From JAJZQZ01 sp963790415 (lineage in GTDB: Bacteria > Actinomycetota > Thermoleophilia > RBG-16-64-13): a stretch of 64,000 nucleotides of DNA. This document shows positions 1 through 8,160 of this stretch, piece after piece. The stretch spans positions 682,001 to 746,000 of the forward strand of contig CAWBOK010000003.1 in the NCBI GenBank assembly GCA_963790415.1. Direction: 5' to 3'. Under the pieces are notes generated by a model. The model saw nothing but the letters and a program-made list of their open reading frames with translations, was not told where the DNA came from and did no database searches. Positions within the stretch are counted from its first letter, which is position 1. Each line of letters begins with the position of its first letter. The position numbers were made by a program, and so were the translations under genes.

Positions 1-1734
1 TTCGAGTACGGCGAACGACTCCACGTCGGTCTGCTCCTGCGACGTATCCGTGCGTCCCGGCGTGAAGGGAACGGTCACATCGTGACCGACATTCCTGGCT
101 GCCTGCTCGACACCTGCGCATCCACCCAGGACGATCAGGTCGGCGAGCGAAACCATCTTCCCGCCTGACTGCGCGCTGTTGAACTCCTTCTGGATCCCCT
201 CGAGGGTCTGTAGCACCGTCTTCAGTCGAGCCGGCTGGTTGACTTCCCAATCCTTCTGCGGCGCAAGACGGATGCGTGCCCCGTTCGCACCACCGCGCTT
301 GTCGGAGCCACGGAACGTCGATGCCGACGCCCACGCGGTCGAGACCAATTCAGAGATAGAGAGGCCGGAGGCAAGGATAGTGCCCTTGAGGTCGGCTATG
401 TCCTGCGCGTCGATCAGCTCGTGATCGGCGACGGGCACCGGGTCTTGCCAGATCAGTTCCTCCGCCGGGACCTCCGGGCCGAGATAGCGCGAGCGGGGGC
501 CCATGTCGCGGTGGGTCAGCTTGAACCACGCCCGGGCGAAGGCGTCGGCGAACTCATCGGGGTGCTGCGCGAAGCGCTTCGCGATCGGCTCGTAGATCGG
601 GTCGAAGCGAAGGGAGAGGTCCGCCGTGGTCATCATGGGCCGGTGCATCTTCGAGGGGTCGTGCGCGTCGACCACCATGTCCTCTTCGGCCACGTCCTTG
701 GCCTGCCACTGATGCGCGCCGGCCGGGCTCTTTGTCAGCTCCCACTCGTACGTGAACAGCACCTTCAGATAGCCCATGTCCCACGTGGTCGGTCTCGGCT
801 TCCAGGCGCCCTCGATGCCGCTGGTGATCGTATCGCCACCTTTGCCGCTGCCTGAGCTGATCTTCCAGCCGAGGCCCTGTTCCTCGATGCCGGCGGCCTC
901 GGGCTCCGGGCCGACAAGCTCCTTATCGCCCGCGCCGTGCGCCTTGCCGAAGGTGTGACCGCCGGCGACCAGGGCGACGGTCTCTTCGTCGTTCATCGCC
1001 ATACGAGCGAAGGTCTCCCGAACGTCACGGCCCGAGGCGACCGGATCCGGGTTGCCGTTCGGGCCCTCCGGATTCACGTAGATCAGCCCCATCTGCACGG
1101 CGGCGAGCGGATTCTCGAGGTCCCGGGCGCCCGAGTAGCGCCTGTCGTCCAGCCACTCCTTCTCAGAACCCCAGTAGACCTCCTCTTCCGGCTCCCAGGC
1201 ATCCTCACGACCGCCGGCGAAACCGAAGGTCGTGCATCCCATCGACTCCAGGGCGACGTTGCCCGCAAGAATCATGAGGTCGGCCCACGAGATCTTCCTG
1301 CCATACTTCTGTTTGATCGGCCACAGCAGCCGGCGCGCCTTGTCGAGATTCACGTTGTCGGGCCAGCTGTTGAGGGGCGCGAAACGCTGCTGGCCGGACC
1401 CCGCGCCGCCGCGGCCGTCGCCGATGCGGTAGGTGCCGGCGCTGTGCCACGCCATCCGGATGAAGAGCCCCCCATAGTGACCGTAGTCGGCCGGCCACCA
1501 CTCCTGCGAGTCGGTCATCAGCGCCTGCAGGTCCTCCTTCACGGCCGCCAGGTCGAGGCTCTTGAACTCCTCTGCGTAGTCGAAGCCCTCACCCATGGGG
1601 TCGGCCAGCGGCGAGTGCTGGCGCAGGATCTTGAGGTTCAGCTGATCGGGCCACCAGTCCTGGTTCGACGTGCCCCTGTCGGCCGCTCGTCCTTGCGCTC
1701 CGCCCGGTCCCTGGCTCTGTGCATCTTCGTTCAT
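1..1734 (-). CDS. katG: Catalase-peroxidase KatG (3' end outside window)
   Basis: Bifunctional haem catalase-peroxidase that destroys hydrogen peroxide. The first 578 codons are in the window; the family is about 730 residues, so most of the C-terminal domain is missing. The distal haem motif RMAWHSAGTYR is present with its Arg, Trp and His. LIYVNPEGPNG supplies the Tyr and ARMAMND the Met of the Met-Tyr-Trp crosslink needed for catalase activity, and VAGGHTFGKAHG carries the proximal haem His. The ATG overlaps the stop of the upstream regulator gene as ATGA, so the two are very probably translationally coupled and controlled together. Expression should rise when the PerR-like repressor is oxidised by peroxide (inference from family). 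Confidence 0.97.
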   Translation of the reverse strand, partial: MNEDAQSQGPGGAQGRAADRGTSNQDWWPDQLNLKILRQHSPLADPMGEGFDYAEEFKSLDLAAVKEDLQALMTDSQEWWPADYGHYGGLFIRMAWHSAGTYRIGDGRGGAGSGQQRFAPLNSWPDNVNLDKARRLLWPIKQKYGRKISWADLMILAGNVALESMGCTTFGFAGGREDAWEPEEEVYWGSEKEWLDDRRYSGARDLENPLAAVQMGLIYVNPEGPNGNPDPVASGRDVRETFARMAMNDEETVALVAGGHTFGKAHGAGDKELVGPEPEAAGIEEQGLGWKISSGSGKGGDTITSGIEGAWKPRPTTWDMGYLKVLFTYEWELTKSPAGAHQWQAKDVAEEDMVVDAHDPSKMHRPMMTTADLSLRFDPIYEPIAKRFAQHPDEFADAFARAWFKLTHRDMGPRSRYLGPEVPAEELIWQDPVPVADHELIDAQDIADLKGTILASGLSISELVSTAWASASTFRGSDKRGGANGARIRLAPQKDWEVNQPARLKTVLQTLEGIQKEFNSAQSGGKMVSLADLIVLGGCAGVEQAARNVGHDVTVPFTPGRTDTSQEQTDVESFAVLE

Positions 1735-2267
1735 CTGTGCTCTCCCTTCCTCTCAGGTTCGGCTTCATGCAGCGACGTCGTCGCGCGTAGCCCGGGTGCC
1801 GCAAGTCTGCCGCGCGAAGCGCCAGAGGCCACACAATCGAGGCATACCCCGCGCAGTTGGACCTCTACCGCCTCTACGGTGCCGACCTCCGATGCGGCCC
1901 GAGGCACCCCGATCGCATCCAGGCCCGGGTCGACGACGTCTCGTACCTTGCCGCAGCGTATACACACGAAGTGGTGGTGACGCCTGGTGTTCGCGTCGTA
2001 CCGCGCCGGACCCGCCGTCGCCACCACCCGGCTGATCAGGCCCCTGTCGGCCAGGGTCCCGAGCGTGCGGTACACGGTGTCAAGGGAGACGGTCGGCACT
2101 AGGGCGCGCACTCCGCGGTAGACGCACTCGACGTCGGGGTGCTCGTCGGTCCCCGCGATCTCTTTGACGATCTCGAGCCGTTGATGCGTGAGGCGAAGCC
2201 CCTCTTGCCGCAGGGCCTGCTTCATGGCCTCCACGCGACGGTCCAACTCGTCATCGGTTACAGCCAC
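1731..2267 (-). CDS. perR: Fur-family peroxide-responsive repressor, PerR-like
   Basis: DNA-binding metalloregulator of about 178 residues. The N-terminal winged helix contains LRLTHQRLEIVKEI and the typical TVSLDTVYRTLGTL recognition segment. The zinc site is built from CIRC and CLDC pairs. Regulatory metal ligands look like PerR rather than Fur: Asp in ARYDAN, the His run in RRHHHF and Asp in GKVRDVVD. I chose the GTG start because an excellent GGAGG lies five bases upstream; the frame is open further upstream but that stretch overlaps the promoter. The gene is the first of a two-gene operon with katG. The C-terminal tail (about 25 residues after the last Cys) is longer than usual. Confidence 0.92.
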   Translation of the reverse strand: MAVTDDELDRRVEAMKQALRQEGLRLTHQRLEIVKEIAGTDEHPDVECVYRGVRALVPTVSLDTVYRTLGTLADRGLISRVVATAGPARYDANTRRHHHFVCIRCGKVRDVVDPGLDAIGVPRAASEVGTVEAVEVQLRGVCLDCVASGASRGRLAAPGLRATTSLHEAEPERKGEHR

Positions 2268-2292
2268 CTCTACCTCCTTCTTGCTAAGTCTT

Positions 2293-2322
2293 CTTATATA
2301 GTACTTGCCACGGAAAGGCAAG
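2293..2322 (-). promoter_or_regulatory. perR-katG promoter with inverted-repeat operator
   Basis: On the minus strand TTGCCT (2316-2321) and TATAAG (2293-2298) are separated by exactly 17 bases. An inverted repeat, CTTGCC-N7-GGCAAG (2304-2322), covers the -35 box and spacer. This fits autoregulation by the PerR-like protein encoded just downstream; the assignment of regulator to site is inferred. Confidence 0.6.
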
Positions 2323-2463
2323 CACACCACCCTCTCCCATGACGAAGCACGGCCTCGGCGAAGCGATTCCTCCGTCCACAGACGAGGAGGCCGACGAGGT
2401 TGCCTTATGACTCCACGCCCTCGTCACCGGCATCACAGGACAGGGGGCCGCCAGAAAGGCGCC

Positions 2464-2949
2464 TCAGTCTCCGGCCGCCCCAATCTCTTCCACGCGGTCC
2501 GCGAATGCATTGAGCTCCGACCGCAGTTGGACCGCGACACTCTCGAGGTCCTCGACTAACGGTGCTATCTGGCGCGGATCCAGCCGATACGTGTAGACGT
2601 TGCGCACCACGTGGCGGAAACCACGATAGCGGTCCAACTGATCGACCAGTGCCGCGCTGAGCACCGGAGGCCGAACGCCGGGGAGCTCCGCCGCCATCTG
2701 CCGCAGCAGTTCCACGTGCCACGCGTCGCCCGTGGGCAGGGAATGGTCGACGCGCGTGGCGATCGATTCGAAGACGCGCTCCAGGCCGGCATAGAAGCCG
2801 TGGAGGTTGAGGGCGGCCGCATCGACTAGGAAATCGTCCTGTGATCGGGTGGCCTGGGCCCATATCGTGCGGGTGCGCTCGGCCACGCGTTCAAGCTCGA
2901 CGAGCTCCAGACGGATACGACCCGACAGCGCGATGTACGTGTCGTTCAT
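2464..2949 (-). CDS. HepT-like ribonuclease toxin
   Basis: Small all-helical protein of 161 residues related to the HepT/DUF86 RNase toxins of the HEPN superfamily. The C-terminal half holds the segment GFRHVVRNVYTYRLD, the position of the HEPN active-site arginine. The canonical R-x4-H-x-Y order is not kept, so this is the variant branch usually labelled HepT-like; RNase activity is therefore less certain. The start ATG overlaps the stop of the upstream nucleotidyltransferase gene as ATGA. In characterised systems the MntA partner adds AMP groups to a HepT tyrosine and so neutralises it. The same frame is open far upstream through the antitoxin gene, but that is a shadow. Confidence 0.75.
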   Translation of the reverse strand: MNDTYIALSGRIRLELVELERVAERTRTIWAQATRSQDDFLVDAAALNLHGFYAGLERVFESIATRVDHSLPTGDAWHVELLRQMAAELPGVRPPVLSAALVDQLDRYRGFRHVVRNVYTYRLDPRQIAPLVEDLESVAVQLRSELNAFADRVEEIGAAGD

Positions 2950-3320
2950 AGCGCCACTCCTTCGCCGAGGACGGCTTCTCGGAGTCCCGGCGGGCAGCGG
3001 TCGAGGTCGACCAGGTCCACCTCGAACTCGCCCAAGAGCCCCTGCAGCGCGGCCACTGCGGTGAAGTAATCGTCGACCTGGAGGCCGGAGGCGGCCAGAT
3101 CGACGTCCGAGGCCTCGCCGAACCACCTCTCCCCGGCGAGCGACCCGAAGACGATGACGCTCGAGACACCGAAGCGCTCCCGGAGGATCGTGGCCCCGAG
3201 CCTGGCGGCATCCCACGCCCGCATCCGTCTCTCCGCGCGCCGTTCCGACTCCTCCCGGCGCCGGCGCTCGGCCGTCACTCGGTAGCCGGCAAGTTGCGCT
3301 GGTGTCATCGGGACGGGCAT
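2946..3320 (-). CDS. MntA-type nucleotidyltransferase antitoxin
   Basis: Minimal nucleotidyltransferase of 124 residues, the antitoxin partner of the HepT-like gene. The polymerase-beta-type active site is seen as VIVFGSLAGERWFGEASDVDL, with the GS motif and the D-x-D metal ligands about ten residues later. The third acidic residue may be in FEVDLVDLD. The N-terminus is rich in Arg and Glu and is probably helical. Order (antitoxin first) and the 4-base overlap are typical for this type VII toxin-antitoxin arrangement. It is the first member of a run of addiction modules. Confidence 0.8.
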   Translation of the reverse strand: MPVPMTPAQLAGYRVTAERRRREESERRAERRMRAWDAARLGATILRERFGVSSVIVFGSLAGERWFGEASDVDLAASGLQVDDYFTAVAALQGLLGEFEVDLVDLDRCPPGLREAVLGEGVAL

Positions 3321-3506
3321 CGCGTCTCCTGTTCGGCTCCGGGCTGCTGCCGTTCGCGACTCGATTATACGTCGGCCGAAGGAGAGATGCCTCCTCGTGC
3401 GTAAACGCCGCTTGCCGACCAGGCACTATAGTCGACGCCGATCAGAGAGAACGCTCTCTTGGACGTGCCACAGTGGGGCCCTCCTGCAACTGGAGGAAGT
3501 TGCGGG

Positions 3507-3535
3507 TTGAACGAATACGGGCTCGGCCGTATTCT
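3507..3535 (+). promoter_or_regulatory. Promoter and operator of ParD/ParE-like module
   Basis: TTGAAC (3507-3512) and TATTCT (3530-3535) are 17 bases apart. A perfect inverted repeat GAATACGG-N6-CCGTATTC (3513-3534) fills the spacer and enters the -10 box. This is the expected place for autorepression by the downstream antitoxin. Confidence 0.6.
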
Positions 3536-3569
3536 GTTTGCAGGTCCTCGCCGAAGTTCGGGGGTTGTC

Positions 3570-3752
3570 TTGGCGCAGCAAACGGTCAAGCAGCGGGTGC
3601 TGGAGGCTGTCGAGGCCCTCCCCGCCGACGCTACGATTGAAGACGCGATGGAGCGCCTGTATTTTCTCGCGAAGATTCAGCGCGGGCTGGATCAGGCCGA
3701 CACTGGGGAAACGTTTACCCACAAGGAAGCAAAGGAGCGCCTCCTTACGTGA
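3570..3752 (+). CDS. ParD/RelB-like antitoxin
   Basis: Short acidic protein of 60 residues, AQQTVKQRVLEAVEALPADA followed by TIEDAMERLYFLAKIQRGLDQ and a C-terminal THKEAKERL. The pattern (three helices, then a flexible tail that wraps the toxin) matches antitoxins that accompany ParE-type toxins. I chose a TTG start that follows a run of G residues seven bases upstream; the frame is open further upstream but across the promoter. The stop overlaps the toxin start as GTGA. Because the toxin gene is damaged, this may be an orphan antitoxin. Confidence 0.65.
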   Translation: MAQQTVKQRVLEAVEALPADATIEDAMERLYFLAKIQRGLDQADTGETFTHKEAKERLLT

Positions 3753-3916
3753 CGCGGGTCATCTGGACCCGGCAGGCCGGCCGCATCGTGCCTGAAGTGG
3801 GCGACGATTCTCTTCGCGAAGTCATCTACGGAGACTATCGTCTTGTCTATCGCCTTCGGGCAGAGTCGGTCGAGGTTGTTACGATCTACCATGGCGCGCG
3901 GCTTCTACGAGTGTGA
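3749..3916 (+). pseudogene. ParE-family toxin with internal deletion
   Basis: A 55-residue product. It starts like a ParE toxin (TRVIWTRQA) and ends like one (GRIVPEVGDDSLREVIYGDY, then YRLVYR and IYHGARLL), but the roughly 40 residues that normally lie between, including the long helical hairpin, are absent and the frame is kept. Full-length relatives are about 95 residues. The remaining beta-sheet carries much of the toxin core, but loss of the hairpin probably removes antitoxin binding and activity. It overlaps the antitoxin by four bases. It could alternatively be a short stable decoy for the antitoxin; nothing in the sequence decides this. Confidence 0.65.
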
Positions 3917-4038
3917 CGCGGTTCGAGTTGCGAGGCCGGACCCGCGGCGACCGTCAGACCGGGCCGGCCGGACAGCGATGACCGCCGACGGCTGTACGCG
4001 GTTCGGGCTATTGGCATGTTCATGAATGCGTTTCGTCT

Positions 4039-4337
4039 GTGAGGACCCGCCTCCATCCCGGACTGATCCTGCTGGAAGAGTTCCTCGAGCCCCTCGGCAT
4101 CAGTCAGTATCGGCTTGCCAAGAGCATTAGCGTGCCCCCGCGTCGCATCAACGAGATCGTGCACGGCAAGCGGTCGATCACGGCCGACACCGCGCTTCGT
4201 CTGGCGAGGTTCTTCGGCACTACCGAGCGGTTCTGGTTGAACCTTCAGGTCAGGTACGACCTTGAGGTGGAGAAGGGCCGTCTCTTCGACGTGCTGGAAC
4301 GTGACGTCTTGGTGTACGGGCTGCCGTGTGGGGATGA
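4039..4337 (+). CDS. higA: HigA-type XRE antitoxin, frame broken near the 3' end
   Basis: Helix-turn-helix antitoxin of the HigA family: HPGLILLEEFLEPLGISQY, RLAKSISVPPRRINEIVHGK and the family signature ERFWLNLQVRYDLE. GTG start. As written the frame does not stop where HigA proteins end (about 100 residues) but runs to 4674 inside the next gene. A one-base shift after about residue 88 would give a stop at 4335-4337 that overlaps the helicase ATG as ATGA, so I give that as the natural end. No HigB toxin gene is seen directly upstream; the 120 bases before the start are uncoded, so this may be an orphan antitoxin now coupled to the helicase. Confidence 0.7.
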
Positions 4338-5739
4338 AGAACCCGACGAATCCAATCTCGGCGACCGCGCAAGAACTGAACGCGCACGCCGCTGCGGAAT
4401 CCGATGGGCCGACTCCGCACGCCTTCTCCGAACTCCCCTCCGACGACATCATCGTCTCGGAAGACTACGAGAGGATCCTCGACCTCCTCGAAACGGGCAC
4501 TCCGGTCGTCTTCGTGACCGGCAACGCCGGAACGGGCAAGACGACACTCATACGCTACCTTCGCCGCACCCTGAACAAGCGCATGGTCGTGGTTGCCCCG
4601 ACCGGCGTGGCGGCGCTCAACATCGACGGGGTCACCATACACTCCTTCTTCCGGCTTCCTCCCAAGATCCATGAAGAGCGTGACATACGACGGCTCGCCG
4701 ACGGGCATCTGTATCAGGCACTCGACCTGCTGGTCATCGACGAGATCTCGATGGTACGCTGCGACCTGCTCGACAGCATCGACCTCTTCCTTAGGAAGAA
4801 CCGCTCCAACCAGTCCCCGTTCGGGGGAGTGCAGGTGCTTCTCGTGGGCGACCTGTTCCAGCTCCCACCCGTCGTGCCCGAACACGAGGGGGCCGTCCTG
4901 GCTGCAAGGGGATACATCAGCCCCTACTTCTTCAGCTCGTTCAGCCTCGAGCACACGGACATGGCGTGCGTCGAGCTCACGACGTTCTACAGACAAAGCG
5001 ACCCGCGCTTCATCGCCCTGCTCAACAACATCCGCATCGACGAGAACACCGACGCCGCCGTGGACGAGATCAACCAGAGATGCCTGGATGACGCCGACGT
5101 AGAGCAGGACGTGATGTTGACCTCTACGAACCGGGTCGCCGACCACATCAACACCGCCAAACTGGAAGCGCTCGGAGGCACTGAATACGACACTGGTCGG
5201 AACGCTGAAGGGAAAGTTCTCGCTCGGACGGGACAGGTTGCCGTCTCCCGAGACTCTCACGCTTGAGACGCTCCGCCCGGGTCATGTTTACCAAGAACGA
5301 CGAAGAGAGGCGGTGGGTCAACGGGAGCATCGGCATCGTACGAGACATCTCGGACGACTGTGTCAGAGTCGAGATGCTGGGAGAGGTAGGCGGCCGTGTC
5401 CATGACGTTGTGCCGGTGACGTGGCAGACCTATACATACACCTATGATCCACTGCTAGGCACCATCGTGGGGGAAGTCACGGGTGAGTACACGCAATTCC
5501 CGCTCATGCTCGCCTGGGCGTGCACCATCCACAAGAGCCAGGGCAAGACCCTGGAAAGCGTGCTGGTGGATCTCGGGAGTGGCGCTTTTGCCTCCGGGCA
5601 GGCCTACGTCGCGCTCAGTCGATGCCGGGGGATCGACGGGATCCGTCTGGCCCGGCCGTTGCGGGCGTCGGACATCAGGTGTGACCACGTGGTCAAGCGG
5701 TTCTACCGGGGCATCACAGACCTGACGCCGACGGGCTGA
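4334..5739 (+). pseudogene. Pif1-like DNA helicase, two frame shifts
   Basis: AAA-type superfamily 1 helicase of the Pif1/RecD-like group, reconstructed length about 467 residues. Walker A is GNAGTGKTTLI, Walker B LLVIDEISMV, followed by VGDLFQLPPV and FYRQSDPRFIALLNNIR. The C-terminal part has VMFTKNDEERRWVNGSIG and WACTIHKSQGKTLESV, the UvrD-like helicase motifs V and VI region. Reading passes through three frames: the first to about 5190, the second (TLVGTLKGKF, LPSPETLTL) to about 5275, the third to the stop. Each change corresponds to one extra base. Either two sequencing errors or true inactivation. It follows higA with a likely ATGA overlap. Confidence 0.75.
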
Positions 5740-5747
5740 TTCGTGAT

Positions 5748-5782
5748 GCTGCCCGGCATGGCGCCTGCCGCCGCCGGGCAGC
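5748..5782 (+). terminator. Hairpin after helicase gene
   Basis: GCTGCCCGGC and GCCGGGCAGC form a perfect 10-bp stem with a 15-base loop, eight bases after the helicase stop. There is no clear T-run, so termination is only suggested. Confidence 0.4.
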
Positions 5783-6023
5783 GTGACGCATCGCATGGCG
5801 GTCGTGGCGGCATGGTCAAGCTCGGCAAGATCTCGAGGGTCGAGGTCCTGCCGGGCGCCCGAACGGGTTTGAGTGGAGCCTTGTCGAGAGCGTCGCCAGC
5901 GGGAAGAAGGAGGGGGATACCTACAGACCTACGGCTCGACCCATCTCGCGCCAGGGTGCAACCAAGAGCGTATAGCCCGCATCGGCGCGCCTCTGCTAGC
6001 GTTGGCCCCCGGGGCGTGGATGT
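5783..6023. other. Non-coding stretch before mqsRA
   Basis: No gene with homology or a credible ribosome site is visible on either strand between the helicase hairpin and the mqsRA promoter. Open frames here lack the codon bias of the neighbours. Confidence 0.5.
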
Positions 6024-6059
6024 TTGCAGCCTCACGAACTCGTGGTAGCATGGTGCTAC
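6024..6059 (+). promoter_or_regulatory. mqsRA promoter with two abutting palindromes
   Basis: A weak promoter, TTGCAG (6024-6029), 16-base spacer, TAGCAT (6046-6051). Two perfect palindromes lie directly next to each other: CACGA-AC-TCGTG (6033-6044) and GTAGCA-TGG-TGCTAC (6045-6059), the second covering the -10 box. MqsA proteins repress their own promoters through palindromes, so this is the probable operator. Confidence 0.55.
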
Positions 6060-6167
6060 TATGATTCGCGAGACAGACACAGCCCGGACTAGTCACGCGT
6101 GCCGCGCCGGGAGCGCGTGGGCAAACAGGATGTGGGAGGGCCGTCTCAATGAGTCTGGTGCGGGGAC

Positions 6168-6506
6168 GTGGTGCGGAGGGATAGCGCGAGCGAGCGACGT
6201 CGGCCCTCATACCCGTTGGTCGAGTTCAGGGCTGCTGTGGTCGCCGGGAAGGTCAAGTTCGCCGCCGGCGCCGTTCGCGGCCTCAGCTGCCTCGAGTTCG
6301 ACATCGACGATGCGCTGGCCTGCCTCATGGCTTTGGACTCGTCAGGCTTCCACAAGTCCTCCCCGCCCAAAGAGAGCCGCGGAGGCTGGCGCGACATCTA
6401 CAAGACGACCTACCTAGGTAAAGCGATATACGTCAAGATCACGCGGTCCGGTGCTGGCCCTTTTCTGGTCGAGAGTTTCAAGAGCGACACCGGCGGTTGG
6501 GAGTAG
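6168..6506 (+). CDS. mqsR: MqsR-family mRNA interferase toxin
   Basis: Toxin of 112 residues in the RelE/MqsR fold. Family features: YPLVEFRAAVVAGKVKFAAG at the N-terminus, then LSCLEFDIDDALACLMAL, the SGFHKSSPP and WRDIYKTTYLGKAIYVKI blocks and the C-terminal FLVESFKSD. The K/Y/K set of the RNase site of MqsR relatives is therefore represented. As in other mqsRA loci the toxin gene precedes the antitoxin; the spacing is four bases. The exact start among two consecutive GTG codons is uncertain. The partner protein follows. Confidence 0.8.
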   Translation: MVRRDSASERRRPSYPLVEFRAAVVAGKVKFAAGAVRGLSCLEFDIDDALACLMALDSSGFHKSSPPKESRGGWRDIYKTTYLGKAIYVKITRSGAGPFLVESFKSDTGGWE

Positions 6507-6510
6507 CGAG

Positions 6511-7050
6511 ATGGCGAGTGATCGGGCAACTGTAGTGGCGAGCAGCACGCCTCCATGGGAGTGCCCGCTGTGTGGCAGGGGGACTGTGTCGGTCGTCGAT
6601 GGGCCGGTCCGAGTCGACTTCCGTGATGCGAGCTACGTTGTGTCGCTGCGCCACGAGGAATGCTCCGCCTGCAGGGAGCAGTTCTTCTCGCCGGCGGAGG
6701 TCGCTCAGCTGCAGTCGCTAGCGGCCGGCGCGGCCCGCCATGAGCGCGGCCTATTGACCCCGGATGAGATCCGCGCCCTCCGGCGGGACCTGGGTTTGTC
6801 GCAAGAGCGCCTCGAGAGGCTACTCGGTTTGGGGCCCAAGACCGTCGTGCGCTGGGAGAAGGGCACCGTATTCCAGAGCGTGGCGGCCGACAGACTTCTC
6901 CGATCATTGCGTTTCTTCCCAGAACTGCTGGAGCTCCTCGCCAAAGAGGGGCTGCAGTGCGGCGGCAAAGCTCGGACGCCACCGAGCGCATCCAGTGGGC
7001 CGAGGATCTCTGGGGCGACGTTGCCCCCGGGAGCAGGCAGGTCTCGCTGA
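6511..7050 (+). CDS. mqsA: MqsA-family antitoxin
   Basis: Antitoxin and transcriptional repressor. The N-terminal zinc-binding domain has ECPLCGRG and ECSACREQFF (two C-x-x-C pairs) and the C-terminal XRE-type helix-turn-helix has TPDEIRALRRDLGLSQERLE followed by LGLGPKTVVRWEKG. Length 179 residues is longer than the usual 130 to 150; the last 30 residues (from about KEGLQCGG) are low in conservation and overlap what used to be the N-terminal region of the ATPase pseudogene downstream. The start ATG was chosen because it lies four bases after the mqsR stop. It should neutralise MqsR and repress the operon through the adjacent palindromes. Confidence 0.82.
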   Translation: MASDRATVVASSTPPWECPLCGRGTVSVVDGPVRVDFRDASYVVSLRHEECSACREQFFSPAEVAQLQSLAAGAARHERGLLTPDEIRALRRDLGLSQERLERLLGLGPKTVVRWEKGTVFQSVAADRLLRSLRFFPELLELLAKEGLQCGGKARTPPSASSGPRISGATLPPGAGRSR

Positions 7051-8053
7051 CACCTCAGCCGTCGTAGTCGCACCATCCGTCTGGCTCCACGGTGTCCGCC
7101 GGGTCGGCAAGACCACACTCTGTCGATCTCTGGACGGTGTCGAGCACTTCGACTTCGATCTGCTGTCTGTCCGCGAACGGCTGCGCGATCCGGAGTCCTT
7201 TTGGTCTGACCAACGGGGGCGCCGTGTCGTGCTCGACGAGATCCACCACGCGCCCGACCCCTCACTCGTGCTGAAGACCGCAGCCGACCACTTCCCCGAA
7301 ACTCGAGTCATAGCCACGGGGTCCTCGACATTGGCCGCGACGGCGAAGTTCTCGGATTCCCTCACCGGCCGGAAGACCGACATCTGGCTGACTCCTATGG
7401 TGTCGGAGGATCGTGTCCCCTTCGGGGGTACCCTTGACCGAAGACTGTGGCAAGGGGTACTGCCCCCGTTCTACCTGGGCGAACGAGACGAGATCGGCAC
7501 GGACTTCTCGGAATGGGTCAGCTCGTATTGGGCGCGCGACGTGAGCCGCACTACCATCCAGAACTATCTCGAGGTACTGCAGGTGACGGGCGTTGCGTCG
7601 GTCGTGCAGCCGTACTCCTCACGCCGAACGACGGAGATAGTCTCGGCTCCCAAGGTCTACGGGTTCGACACGGGGTTCGTGCGCTACGCGAGCGGATGGA
7701 GAGACCCTCGGCCTGAGGACTGGGGCACTTTGTGGGAACACTACGTCTTGAATGAGATCCAGGCGCATTGTCCCGATGTCGAGCTGAAGTACTGGCGCCA
7801 GAAACGTGGGCCTGAAGTCGATTTCGTGCTTGAGCGTCGCGGGCTTCCGCCCATGGCCATTGAGTGCACGTGGCGGTCGTCGTCAGCCAGGGATCTGCCC
7901 GGTCTGCGGGCGTTCAGGGCCCACTACCCTGAGGGCGAGGACCCCGTGGTGTGTTCGGACCTCGAAGGTGGGCAGACCCGTCGATTGGGCGAGAGATCGA
8001 TCATGCTCGTGGGCGTGCAGGGTTTGCTCGATGGGCTGAGAACAGCCGGCTGA
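7045..8053 (+). pseudogene. DUF4143 AAA ATPase, N-truncated and internally deleted
   Basis: Homologue of the intact 383-residue ATPase on the minus strand at 46923-48074. Walker A (GVRRVGKTTL), the DEIH Walker B, ATGSSTL and SLTGRKTDIWLTPM are all retained, as is the C-terminal nuclease-like DUF4143 part (YWRQKRGPEVDFVLE, IECTW). Against the intact copy it lacks the first 15 or so residues, has no usable start codon before the Walker motif, and lacks 38 residues between YWARD and VSRTT. The lost part covers the start of DUF4143. I therefore treat it as decayed. It sits at the end of the toxin-antitoxin island. Confidence 0.7.
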
Positions 8054-8108
8054 CCCACCCCGTCGATCTCGCTCCTGCCACTTGACTACCAGAGGATGCT
8101 GCATCACA

Positions 8109-8129
8109 CTAGGTGTATATTGCACCTAG
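8109..8129 (+). promoter_or_regulatory. Palindromic operator upstream of PadR gene
   Basis: CTAGGTG-TATATTG-CACCTAG, perfect 7-bp arms with a 7-base AT-rich centre that could also hold a -10 box (TATATT). Placed about 30 bases before the PadR start, it fits autoregulation. Confidence 0.5.
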
Positions 8130-8160
8130 ATGGATGTAGCTGACTGGAGCGTGACCGCCC

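Noticed and set aside
937..1980. A 347-codon plus-strand frame opposite katG
   Set aside because: Antisense to a highly conserved enzyme and to perR; composition is Arg/Val/Leu-rich with no domain.
4338..4674. HigA as a 211-residue protein fused to an extra domain
   Set aside because: The extension is the out-of-frame reading of the helicase gene and is Arg/Pro/His-rich; a one-base correction restores a normal HigA end.
4250..5260. A 336-codon minus-strand frame opposite the helicase
   Set aside because: Mirror of helicase codons; no start signal and no recognisable domain.
8082..8121. TTGACT at 8082 as the -35 box of the PadR promoter
   Set aside because: The only good -10 candidate (TATATT, 8116) is 28 bases away, too far for a standard promoter.
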